Positions 25,755-33,415 of a stretch of 64,000 bases of DNA are shown one piece after another. Source of the DNA: Cryobacterium sp. PAMC25264 (GTDB lineage Bacteria; Actinomycetota; Actinomycetes; Actinomycetales; Microbacteriaceae). The number at the start of each line of letters is the position of its first letter. The first letter of the stretch is position 1. The position numbers and the translations under genes were made by a program. Location: the NCBI RefSeq assembly GCF_019443325.1, contig NZ_CP080383.1, positions 372,001 through 436,000 of the forward strand. The letters run 5' to 3'. The notes beneath the pieces were generated by a model. It was given only the letters and a program-made list of their open reading frames with translations, ran no database searches and had not been told where the DNA came from.

Positions 25755-25789
25755 GATCGCCTGAATGGTTGCTGGCTTTCGATGGTCAT
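25755..25789 (-). pseudogene. ANTAR gene, 5' fragment beyond the IS3
   Basis: ATG at 25789-25787 opens MTIESQQPFRR and runs into the right IS3 end. Removing the element and one GAT copy joins this to the 24502-24328 frame without a stop, giving a 68-codon ORF that contains a whole ANTAR domain. An in-frame TGA directly precedes the ATG. The following stretch to 26040 shows no recognisable gene. Confidence 0.6.
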
Positions 25790-26045
25790 TCAAGCCTGGC
25801 TTTCCGCCTCAATTTCGGGTGGCGAGGCTCGCATTCATTCTGAACCACGTACCCCGAATGCGTCAATATGCCAATTTCTGTGAGCTGTCTCGAGCCGGAC
25901 GAGCTGTTCAGAGGTGTGCAAATTCGTGCAGACCAGCACGAAGAGCGACAAGTGCACCGTGATCTGGCGCCGTGCAGACGAGCGGGAAGATCCGTGCAAT
26001 CGAGTACGAGAAACGACAATATCGGTGATTAATGGGTTCCGGAGA

Positions 26046-26108
26046 GTCACATAACTACGTCGCGTAACCCCGTGACCAAATTGCGGTGCGCATCGTTAGT
26101 TATGAGAC
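26046..26108. repeat. Inverted repeat before serine recombinase (element copy E; res-like)
   Basis: GTCACATAACTACG (26046-26059) and CGTTAGTTATGAGAC (26094-26108) are near-perfect inverted arms 34 bp apart. Read on the minus strand, the segment runs GTCTCATAACTAACG...GGGGTTACGCGACG, matching the ends of copy C. It lies directly before the recombinase's ribosome-binding site, where a resolution or inversion site, or an autoregulatory operator, would be expected. Confidence 0.5.
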
Positions 26109-26122
26109 AGCGAAGGAGCATC

Positions 26123-26752
26123 GTGAAGAAGCTGATCGGTTACGCGCGAATATCGACTAGAAACGGTGCCACGGACGGACAGCGGGCCGAGCTCTTGGCG
26201 GCCGGCGTTCGGCGCGATGACCTCTATGTCGATGAAGGGAATTCCGGAGCTCGAGCACCTCGTCCTCAGCTTGATGTCGCCGTCACCGCGCTTGAGCCCG
26301 GTGACACATTCGTGATCGTGTCTTTGGACCGGCTGGGTAAATCGACGCAGAACGTGCTCGCGTTCGCCGAGGGCCTGAGCGGCCGCGGGGTTGAGCTTCG
26401 GGTCCTCAATTTCTGCGGCGGCGATGTCGACACGGCGACACCGCCGGGACCCATGCTGTTCACGACCATGGCTGCTCTGGGGCAGATGGAGCACGAAATC
26501 AAGCGTGAACGCGTGCTCGACTCGATCGATAGGCGCCGAAAGGCCGGCAAGAACCTTGGTGGCCGGCCACGAAGAATCACGAACCGACAGATCCGCAACG
26601 CCAATCGACTCATGGAAGCCGGAGAACCGACGGCACAGGTCGTGCGCGACTTCGGTATGTCCCGCGCCACGTTCTACCGCCGCGCCCGTGCCCTGGGATT
26701 GATGCCAGATCAATCCGGCGACGAGACACCGGAAAGCGGCGACGCCGCCTAA
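26123..26752 (+). CDS. Serine recombinase (resolvase/invertase type)
   Basis: About 209 residues from GTG 26123, chosen because GAAGGAG lies 8 bp upstream. The catalytic domain has LIGYARISTRNGATDGQRAE (nucleophile Ser in ARIS), VIVSLDRLGKSTQNVLAFAE and MEHEIKRERVLDSIDRRRKA. A helix-turn-helix follows (QVVRDFGMSRATFYRRARAL). It is a clear paralogue-type relative of the recombinase at 22687 but divergent in sequence. It is alone, with no transposase or invertible cassette. It lies 33 bp from a tRNA-Arg gene at the edge of the accessory region. Confidence 0.93.
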   Translation: MKKLIGYARISTRNGATDGQRAELLAAGVRRDDLYVDEGNSGARAPRPQLDVAVTALEPGDTFVIVSLDRLGKSTQNVLAFAEGLSGRGVELRVLNFCGGDVDTATPPGPMLFTTMAALGQMEHEIKRERVLDSIDRRRKAGKNLGGRPRRITNRQIRNANRLMEAGEPTAQVVRDFGMSRATFYRRARALGLMPDQSGDETPESGDAA

Positions 26753-26784
26753 CGTGCACTTCGTAGCGTGACGTGGGAAAAGTG

Positions 26785-26856
26785 TGCCCCCAGGCAGATT
26801 CGAACTGCCGCCCCTGCCTCCGGAGGGCAGTGCTCTATCCCCTGAGCTATGGGGGC
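26785..26856 (-). tRNA. tRNA-Arg (anticodon CCG)
   Basis: On the minus strand a 72-nt cloverleaf starts GCCCCCATAGCTCAGGGGAT. It has a 7-bp acceptor stem (GCCCCCA/TGGGGGC), D arm GCTC..GAGC, anticodon stem CTGCC/GGCAG with loop CTCCGGA (anticodon CCG, reading CGG), and T arm with TTCGAAT. The CCA end is not encoded. Its 3' end points toward the IS-rich region, the geometry of a classic island integration site, but no 3'-end duplicate was found by eye. Confidence 0.95.
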
Positions 26857-26947
26857 CCAGGAACCTCTAGGTTAGCATCCCTGGGCTGCGGTGTTGGCCC
26901 CTCACGTGGGCAGGGAAGTCGAGGCGCACCGGGCGCGTGACGGCGGC

Positions 26948-28489
26948 CTAGAAGGGTGGGGTCTCGTCGGTCTTGGGCGGAGGCTCGGAGGCCGGTGAGG
27001 TTAGGGGTGGTGAAGTCGGTGTGGATGCCGGTCCTGCAGCGTCCGGCGTCCCCTTCGTGGGTGGCTGCCCGGGTGTGGGCGGCTGGAGGGCGGCGCGGAC
27101 GAGGTCCTGGGCGCGGGGGTTTGTGTAGGTTTTGCCGCCGGGGGTGGTCCAGGTGAGGGTGCCGTCGGGCGCTTGGCGGGTTGTGAAGCTGCTTTGGTGT
27201 TTGAGCCTGTGGTCGGGCCGGCACAGGCTGACGAGGTTGCCGGCGCTGGTGGGGCCGCCGGCGCTCCAGGCTTGGGTGTGGTCGATCTCGCTGTGGATCG
27301 CTTGGCGGTTACAGCCCGGGGCCTGACAGGTGTTGTCGCGGATCTGCACGTACCGGCGGAGGTCCGCCGGCGGGTTGTGCGAGTCCCGGTCGACGGAGAG
27401 GGTGCAGCCGGTGTGCGGGTGGGTGAGGATGCGGGTGAAACTTGTCGCCGTACCCGTGAGGCGCCGGGCGGTTTCCAGGTCGATCGGCCCGTAGCCGTCG
27501 AGGATGGCGGGTTGTTGGCTCTGGCCGAGGAGGGTGAGCACTGGGACGGTGATGTGCACGGTGCCGCGGATGCCGCGGCCGAGTGTGCCGTCGGCTCCGA
27601 TGCCGTCCAGGAGTAGATCGCGGTAGGCGTCCGCTCGGCGTTGGTCGCGAGTGCGGCACACGATCGGTACCGCCTCCGTGTCAGTGTCAGTGTTCGTTGG
27701 TGGGTGCGGCTCCGGTGTCGCGGTGTCGTCGTCGTTGACGGCCTTGGCAATCTGGGTGAGGCGCTCATAGATCGCCTGGGCCTCGTCGGCCTTGAGATAG
27801 GCGTTCAGCCACGACATACCGTTGGCATCGGGGCGGAGCACCACCCGGCGCTCACGGATGCCCGCGTTGACGCGGTCTTGGAGCGGCACGGGGTGCAGGG
27901 CTTCGAGGAGTTCCCGGGCGACCTTGGCGAACTTGCCGGGGGTGAGTTTCTCGGCAGCCGTCAACGTCATCTCTTCCAGTCGCGGCAACACATGGTCGGG
28001 CAGGTCAAGGGGGAGTGATGCCGTGACCTCCATCAACTTCATAACGTGGCCCCACCCGATCCGGCCGTCGGCTAGAGCCTGGTGGAACAAAGGGAGCTGC
28101 TCTGTGAGGCGGGCGGCGTCGCAGATCATCATGCCTGCGGTCTGGAAGTTCATCCGCAGCGCGCAGCCGACCTCGGCTGCCAAGGCCCGACGGGCGAGTT
28201 CTTCGTCGGCCCACGCCGGACCGTGTTTCCCGGTGTCTGGGTCGTTGCGGCCGGACTCGATTGGGTCACCGGCGAGGCCGGCGATGATCCACCGGTCGTG
28301 GCCGAGCTGGTCCAGCTCGGCCAGCAACCGGGTGCGTTCGGCATACGCGGCGGCGATGACCTTCGCGTTGGCGATCAGCGGGTCGATGACCACGCTGATG
28401 GCTTCGGCGACCGGATCGACGTAGTCATTGGAGGACCCGTCGGGGGAGTCTTCCGGGGTGCTGTCTGGTGTGGCATTCGAGGTGGCCAT
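26948..28489 (-). CDS. DUF222/HNH endonuclease-like protein (13E12 family)
   Basis: 513 residues. The long N-terminal DUF222 domain (about residues 40-330) is followed by an HNH motif near residue 400: CQAPGCNRQAIHSEIDHTQA, then WSAGGPTSAGNLVSLCRPDH and RLKH, with two CxxC-like zinc-ligand pairs. Proteins of this kind are abundant and multicopy in Microbacteriaceae and mycobacteria, where they are called 13E12 repeat proteins. The nuclease activity is predicted, the biological role unknown. The C-terminal 60 residues are low-complexity Pro/Thr/Ser. It is next to the tRNA-Arg gene and not in an operon with it. Confidence 0.9.
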   Translation of the reverse strand: MATSNATPDSTPEDSPDGSSNDYVDPVAEAISVVIDPLIANAKVIAAAYAERTRLLAELDQLGHDRWIIAGLAGDPIESGRNDPDTGKHGPAWADEELARRALAAEVGCALRMNFQTAGMMICDAARLTEQLPLFHQALADGRIGWGHVMKLMEVTASLPLDLPDHVLPRLEEMTLTAAEKLTPGKFAKVARELLEALHPVPLQDRVNAGIRERRVVLRPDANGMSWLNAYLKADEAQAIYERLTQIAKAVNDDDTATPEPHPPTNTDTDTEAVPIVCRTRDQRRADAYRDLLLDGIGADGTLGRGIRGTVHITVPVLTLLGQSQQPAILDGYGPIDLETARRLTGTATSFTRILTHPHTGCTLSVDRDSHNPPADLRRYVQIRDNTCQAPGCNRQAIHSEIDHTQAWSAGGPTSAGNLVSLCRPDHRLKHQSSFTTRQAPDGTLTWTTPGGKTYTNPRAQDLVRAALQPPTPGQPPTKGTPDAAGPASTPTSPPLTSPASEPPPKTDETPPF

Positions 28490-28563
28490 AGGGACAGTGA
28501 ATCACCAGCCACCGACACCGTGCATCCCAGTAAATCAGCGGTGGAGAACCCGAAAAGACAGCC

Positions 28564-28587
28564 GCCTGTGGAGGAGGGGCGCCCCTC
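28564..28587. repeat. GCCTGTGGAGGAGGGGCG-type hairpin element, copy 1
   Basis: GCCTGTGGAGGAGGGGCG starts at 28564, and GAGGGGC/GCCCCTC (28574-28587) forms a perfect 14-bp palindrome. The same 18-mer recurs at 59050 before an unrelated gene, also followed by a hairpin. It lies between the lipoprotein stop and the HNH gene start, so here it could act as a terminator for the minus-strand lipoprotein gene. Confidence 0.5.
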
Positions 28588-28598
28588 CACGCGACCAG

Positions 28599-29246
28599 CT
28601 ACAGGTTGCCGAGAACCGAGACGACGATGCGCTCGGCGTCGCCGGGCTCCGCCATGCCGGGGGAGGCGACGGCTACCCAGTAGCCCTTGGTGAAAACCTG
28701 GGCGGTGCTGGCGGACTTACTGAAGTAGCCCTCCACCTCAGGGGCGGTGCCGTAGGTGGGAACGATGTCGCCGTCGGCGAGAGCCGCATCCTTGAGGGTG
28801 TTCGTCAGAGTCTCATTCGGCATGGCCAGCGAGACCTCGATAACCTCACCGCTGGACTGGTTGATCCACCCGCAGGACACACCGCTATACGTGGTGGCGG
28901 TCACGGCGGTGTCGCTCGTCGGCGCGTAGTTGGGGTCCACGCTGTAGTTGGGGTTGATCGCGTACACGTCATCGGCGGTGAGGATACCGTCGCAGGTCTT
29001 GTCGACGGCGGCACCTTCGGCGGCGGGCGACGGCGTGGCCGACTCGGTGGGCTCAGCGGTGGCGGTGGCCGTCGCCGTGGGCTTGCCGGTGGCGGAGCTG
29101 CTGGCCGACGGCGTCGCCGTTGATCCTGAGCCACCGGCCGGCGCGCATCCCGCCAGGGCGAACAGTGCGAGGGTAGCGCCGGAGAGGGCGAGTCCAGCGC
29201 GCAGTCGGCGGCCGGTGGCGAGGGAAGACGTGCGGGAGTGGGTCAC
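28599..29246 (-). CDS. Lipoprotein (DUF3558-like)
   Basis: 215 residues. The lipoprotein signal has a basic N-terminus, the hydrophobic stretch LALSGATLALFALAGC, and a lipobox Cys at about residue 34. A 45-residue Ser/Thr/Ala/Pro spacer follows, then a C-terminal domain with two Cys (KTCDGILTADDVYAINPNYS and GVSCGWINQSSGE) that probably form a disulfide, a pattern seen in DUF3558-type actinobacterial lipoproteins. It is surface-anchored with unknown function. It is divergent from argS with only 43 bp between the start codons, so promoters must overlap. Confidence 0.8.
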   Translation of the reverse strand: MTHSRTSSLATGRRLRAGLALSGATLALFALAGCAPAGGSGSTATPSASSSATGKPTATATATAEPTESATPSPAAEGAAVDKTCDGILTADDVYAINPNYSVDPNYAPTSDTAVTATTYSGVSCGWINQSSGEVIEVSLAMPNETLTNTLKDAALADGDIVPTYGTAPEVEGYFSKSASTAQVFTKGYWVAVASPGMAEPGDAERIVVSVLGNL

Positions 29247-29289
29247 GCGTTGACCTTACCAAGTGGGACGCCGGGTAAGCTTGTTCGCC

Positions 29290-30966
29290 GTGACCCCTGC
29301 CGAACTTTCTCAGTCCCTGCTCAACCTCGTCAACGACCTGGTTGAGCGTCGACGCGGGGAAGGCCTCGAGGTCGCAGATCTGTCTTTGAGCCTCGCCGAC
29401 GTGTCGCTGGAGCGCCCGCGCAACCGCGACCACGGCGACTGGGCGTCGAGCGTGTCCATGAAGATCGCCAAGCCGCTGGGCACAAACCCGCGCGCCGTGG
29501 CGGCCGAGCTCGCCGCCGGCCTTGAAGCCATGCCCGAGGTCGCGTCCGTAGAGGTCGCCGGCCCCGGCTTCATCAACATCCGCCTCGAAGCATCCGCTGC
29601 CGGCGCCCTCGCGCGGACCATCGTCAACGCCGGCGAGGCCTACGGCACCGGCCACATGTACGACGGCATCAAGATCAACCTCGAGTTCGTCTCGGCCAAC
29701 CCCACCGGACCCATCCACATGGGAGGCGTGCGCTGGGCAGCCGTGGGCGACAGCCTCGCCCGCGTGCTCAAGGCCGAAGGCGCGGATGTGACGCGCGAGT
29801 ACTACTTCAACGACCACGGCTCCCAGATCGACCGGTTCGCCCGCAGCGTGCTCGCGGCCTACCTGGGTGAGCCCACCCCGGAGGACGGCTACGGCGGAGC
29901 GTACATCGGCGACATCGCCGCCAAGGTCGTGGAGATCTACGAGGGCGACATCGCGAGCCTGCCCCGCGAGGAACAGCAGGAAATCTTCCGCGCCATCGGC
30001 GTCGACCTCATGTTCACGGAGATCAAGGAGAAGCTGCACGGCTTCGGAGTCGACTTCGATGTGTTCTTCCACGAAGACTCCCTGCACGAGTCCGGCGCCG
30101 TCGACAAGGCCATCGCGCGCCTGCGCGAGCTTGGCCACATCTTCGAAGCGGATGGCGCCATCTGGCTGCGCACCACCACCTTCGGTGACGACCGCGACCG
30201 CGTCATCATCCGCTCGAACGGCGAACCGGCCTACATCTCGGGCGACCTGGGCTACTACCTCGACAAGCGTGAGCGCGGCTTCGACCAGAACCTGATCATG
30301 CTCGGCGCCGACCACCACGGCTACATCGGCCGCATGATGGCCATGGTCGAGGCGTTCGGCGACGTGCCCGGCGTCAACCTGCAGATCCTGATCGGCCAGA
30401 TGGTCAACCTGCTCAAGGGTGGCGAGCCCGTGCGCATGTCCAAGCGTGCCGGCACCATCGTCACCCTCGACGACCTCGTCGACGCCGTGGGCGTGGACGC
30501 CGGCCGGTACTCGCTGGTGCGATCCTCGAGCGACTCGCAGCTGGACATCGACCTGGACCTGCTCGGCAAGCGCACCAACGAGAATCCGGTGTTCTACGTG
30601 CAGTACGCGCACGCCCGCACCTGCTCCGTGGGCCGCAACGCCGTGGATTCCGGCGTAGACCGTAGCGCGTTCGCCCCCGAACTGCTCACCCACGACAGCG
30701 AATCGGCGCTGCTGGGCGTGCTGCAGGAATACCCGCGCGTGGTGGCCCAGGCCGCCGAGCTGCGCGAGCCCCACCGCATCGCCCGCTACATCGAAGAGGT
30801 CGCCGGCTACTACCACCGCTGGTACGACAACTGCCGCGTCATCCCGCTGGGCGACGAGCCCGTCACCGACCTGCACCGCACCCGCCTGTGGCTGAACGAC
30901 GCCACCGGCCAGGTCATCCGCAACGGCCTCGGCCTGCTCGGCGTCTCGGCGCCCGAGCGCATGTAA
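29290..30966 (+). CDS. argS: Arginyl-tRNA synthetase
   Basis: 558 residues, class Ia synthetase that charges tRNA-Arg. The N-terminal additional domain is followed by the HIGH-equivalent motif ([20 protein letters not shown]), a KMSKS-equivalent ([13 protein letters not shown], only partly conserved as is usual for ArgRS) and a C-terminal DALR anticodon-binding domain ending [14 protein letters not shown] 29290 was chosen over ATG 29263 because [18 protein letters not shown] fits the family start. It opens the conserved argS-lysA-hom-thrC-thrB-rho order. A tRNA-Arg gene lies 2.4 kb upstream by coincidence of position only. Confidence 0.96.
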   Translation: MTPAELSQSLLNLVNDLVERRRGEGLEVADLSLSLADVSLERPRNRDHGDWASSVSMKIAKPLGTNPRAVAAELAAGLEAMPEVASVEVAGPGFINIRLEASAAGALARTIVNAGEAYGTGHMYDGIKINLEFVSANPTGPIHMGGVRWAAVGDSLARVLKAEGADVTREYYFNDHGSQIDRFARSVLAAYLGEPTPEDGYGGAYIGDIAAKVVEIYEGDIASLPREEQQEIFRAIGVDLMFTEIKEKLHGFGVDFDVFFHEDSLHESGAVDKAIARLRELGHIFEADGAIWLRTTTFGDDRDRVIIRSNGEPAYISGDLGYYLDKRERGFDQNLIMLGADHHGYIGRMMAMVEAFGDVPGVNLQILIGQMVNLLKGGEPVRMSKRAGTIVTLDDLVDAVGVDAGRYSLVRSSSDSQLDIDLDLLGKRTNENPVFYVQYAHARTCSVGRNAVDSGVDRSAFAPELLTHDSESALLGVLQEYPRVVAQAAELREPHRIARYIEEVAGYYHRWYDNCRVIPLGDEPVTDLHRTRLWLNDATGQVIRNGLGLLGVSAPERM

Positions 30967-30978
30967 GCAGTCGCGCGC

Positions 30979-31770
30979 TTGACTGCCACGACGCCGAAAC
31001 GACGACGCCCGGCCCGCCGCCTGCTGGTGGTGGTCGTGGCGATACTCGCCCTCGTCGGAATCTTCTTCGCCGTCGATGCCGGGCTCCGTGGCTACGCCGA
31101 GAATCGCATCGCGAGCGAGATCGACGCCAAGCTGCCCGAGGGTGTCTCGGGTGACGTGAACGTGGCCCTCGGTGGAACCTCGGTTATCTTCCAGTACCTC
31201 AGCGGCAGCTTCGAAAGGGTGCAGCTGACCGCTCCGGAGCTGGCGGTGAACGGCGTGCCGGCATCCGTGTCGATTGACGCCACCGATGTGCCCACCGACA
31301 CGAGCCAGCCCATCGGCCACGTCGACGGAGCCATCGAGCTCGACCAGGACGCCCTCAACTCCCTGCTGCAGACCGCGCTGACCGAGGCGGATGCCGCCCC
31401 CGAGGCGCGCGACGCCCAGCTCGAACTCGGCACCGACCAGGTCACCTACACGGGCGAGCTCAGCATCTTCGGCGTGCCGATCGGCTACCAGGCCACGGCC
31501 GGGCCGAGCGTCACCCCCGACGCCCTGGTGCTCACTCCCACCGGCGCCGAGGTCACTGCGGGCTCAGGCGGCCTGGACGTGAGTCGGCTGGTGGACCTGG
31601 TGCTCGGCGGCGACCCGATCAGCGTGTGCGTGGCCGGCTACCTGCCGCAGGGGGTCACCCTCAGCGACGTGGAGACAACTCCTGAGCGAGTAACCATTAC
31701 GCTGGAGTCGAGCACATTGACGCTCACCGAACAGTCGCTCACCACCCTGGGCAGCTGTTCCCCCGCTTGA
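30979..31770 (+). CDS. DUF2993 (LmeA-like) phospholipid-binding protein
   Basis: 263 residues from TTG 30979. A basic N-terminus and one signal/anchor helix (LLVVVVAILALVGIFFAVDA) are followed by a DUF2993 domain with ENRIASEIDAKLPEGVSGDV and the tubular-lipid-binding style repeats SFERVQLTAPELAV. The C-terminus contains a lone Cys pair (SVCVAGYLPQG, LGSCSPA). Related actinobacterial proteins such as LmeA act in the cell envelope on phospholipid or lipoglycan metabolism. It is inserted between argS and lysA, starting 12 bp after argS. Confidence 0.78.
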   Translation: MTATTPKRRRPARRLLVVVVAILALVGIFFAVDAGLRGYAENRIASEIDAKLPEGVSGDVNVALGGTSVIFQYLSGSFERVQLTAPELAVNGVPASVSIDATDVPTDTSQPIGHVDGAIELDQDALNSLLQTALTEADAAPEARDAQLELGTDQVTYTGELSIFGVPIGYQATAGPSVTPDALVLTPTGAEVTAGSGGLDVSRLVDLVLGGDPISVCVAGYLPQGVTLSDVETTPERVTITLESSTLTLTEQSLTTLGSCSPA

Positions 31771-31915
31771 TTCGGCGTGCGCAACTCGCAGTCGCTAGAA
31801 TTCCGGTAGATTCCCGCGCCCCTTTCGGCGCGTCTCTTCGCTGGCTTCAGGGACCAATCCGGGTTCGCTCGCCACTTCGTGAGACACCCACTTGACTCCT
31901 GTGAGGTTTTCACCC

Positions 31916-33415
31916 GTGGCCCATAACCCACTCGCCCCCGAGTGGCTCAGCTCCCCAGCTGATGCCAACACGCTCGCCGACGGCCTCTGGCCCTCTTCCG
32001 TCCAGCGCTCCGATGCCGGCGCGATCATGATCGGCGGCGTCAGCGCCCCCGACCTCGCGGCCCGATTCGGGACCCCGCTCTACGTGATCGACGAAACGGA
32101 TGCCCGCACTCGCGCGATCGAGCTCCGCACCGCGTTCGACACCGAGTTTGCTCGCATCGGCACCACCGTCAAGGTGTACTACGCCGCCAAGGCTTTTCTC
32201 TCCACCGAGGTCGCCCGGTGGATGGTGGACGCCGGCCTGAACATCGATGTCTGCAGCGGCGGCGAACTCGTCGTTGCTCTGGCCGCGGGCGTCGACCCCG
32301 CCCGCATCGGGTTCCACGGCAACAACAAGTCCCGCGCCGAGATCGCCCAGGCCACCCGCTTGGGCGTGGGCACGATCATCATCGACAGTCCCATCGAGAT
32401 CGAGCGGCTCGCCGAGGCCGCCGATCGAGCCGGCATCGTGCAGAACGTGCGACTGCGGGTCAACAGCGGCGTGCACGCGCACACCCACGAGTTCCTGGCC
32501 ACCTCGCACGAGGACCAGAAGTTCGGCGTGGTCTTCGAGGATGCCCCGGCGCTCGTCGCCGCGATCCGCGCCCAGCCGAGCCTCAACTTCCTCGGGCTGC
32601 ACTGCCACATCGGCTCGCAGATCTTCGGCGTCGACGGTTTCGCCGAGTCGGCCTCCCGGCTGCTCAGCTTGCAGGCCGACCTGCTGGCCGGCGGCCCGGT
32701 GCCCGAACTCAACCTCGGCGGCGGCTTCGGCATCGCATACACCAGCGTCGACGACCCCAGCCCGGTGGCTGAGCTGGCCGCGGCCCTGGCCGACATCGTT
32801 GCCGCCGAGTGCGCCCGCCGTAGCATCCCGGTGCCCGTTATCGCCATCGAGCCCGGCCGGGTCATCATCGGACCGGCCGGCGTCACCCTCTACGAGGTGG
32901 GCACCACCAAGCCAGTGCGCATCGGCGAGAACACCCGGCTCTACGTGAGCGTCGACGGCGGCATGAGCGACAACGCCCGCCCCGCCCTCTACGGCGCCGA
33001 GTACTCGGTGCGCATCGCCGACCGGGTCTCGGATGCCGCGTCCGCGCTCGTGCGCGTGGCGGGCAAGCACTGCGAGAGCGGCGACATCGTCGTGGACGCC
33101 GACTACCTGCCGGGGGACGTGGCACCGGGCGATCTGCTCATGGTGCCGGCGACGGGCGCGTACTGCTGGTCGTTGGCCAGTAACTACAACTATGTGGGTC
33201 GGCCTGCTGTTGTGGCCGTGGTGGACGGGGAAGCCAGGGTCATTGTTCGGGGGGAGACTATTGACGATCTGCTGGCGCGGGACGCGGGAGTCTCGGGATC
33301 GGCTCAGGGGGTCACTTCGACAGGCTCAGTACAGCGCTCGACAAACTCGACCGGCGAGCCTGGCTCGACCAGCGAGCCTGGGGCGACCAACGACATGAAG
33401 GAAAGCACCCGATGA
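31916..33415 (+). CDS. lysA: Diaminopimelate decarboxylase
   Basis: About 499 residues. This PLP enzyme makes L-lysine from meso-diaminopimelate. The N-terminal PLP barrel has the Schiff-base Lys in VYYAAKAF; further motifs are GFHGNNKSRAEI, LHCHIGSQIFG, LNLGGGFGIAYT and EPGRVIIGPA; the C-terminal beta domain has the active-site CESGDIV. GTG 31916 (VAHNPLAPEWLS) is preferred over TTG 31892 on family similarity. The last roughly 35 codons (from about 33311) are not LysA-like: they read through an intergenic repeat (Ser/Thr/Gly/Pro-rich tail). The stop overlaps hom by 4 bp. Confidence 0.95.
   Translation: MAHNPLAPEWLSSPADANTLADGLWPSSVQRSDAGAIMIGGVSAPDLAARFGTPLYVIDETDARTRAIELRTAFDTEFARIGTTVKVYYAAKAFLSTEVARWMVDAGLNIDVCSGGELVVALAAGVDPARIGFHGNNKSRAEIAQATRLGVGTIIIDSPIEIERLAEAADRAGIVQNVRLRVNSGVHAHTHEFLATSHEDQKFGVVFEDAPALVAAIRAQPSLNFLGLHCHIGSQIFGVDGFAESASRLLSLQADLLAGGPVPELNLGGGFGIAYTSVDDPSPVAELAAALADIVAAECARRSIPVPVIAIEPGRVIIGPAGVTLYEVGTTKPVRIGENTRLYVSVDGGMSDNARPALYGAEYSVRIADRVSDAASALVRVAGKHCESGDIVVDADYLPGDVAPGDLLMVPATGAYCWSLASNYNYVGRPAVVAVVDGEARVIVRGETIDDLLARDAGVSGSAQGVTSTGSVQRSTNSTGEPGSTSEPGATNDMKESTR
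33311..33385. repeat. TCGACAGGCTC-type repeat inside the lysA 3' end
   Basis: GTCACTTCGACAGGCTCAGT starts at 33311 and is followed by two copies of a CTCGACC..CGAGCCTGG unit (about 33345-33382). Related sequence (TCTCGACAGGCTCGACCGGC) is at 40889. Elements of this type are common between genes in Microbacteriaceae; here it is inside the coding frame. Confidence 0.65.

Noticed and set aside
14238..26784. A prophage or integrative conjugative element
   Set aside because: There are no integrase, terminase, capsid, relaxase or type IV secretion genes. Only IS elements and small serine recombinases are present.
26785..26800. A duplicated tRNA 3' end (att site) elsewhere in the accessory region
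   Set aside because: I looked for the CCCCCAGGCAGATTCGAA segment near 14-15 kb and in the rest of the island and saw no second copy.
29053..31320. A 755-residue open frame antisense to argS
   Set aside because: Its composition (His/Asp/Val/Gly-rich) mirrors the argS codon bias. It crosses three genes and the argS promoter and has no recognisable domain.
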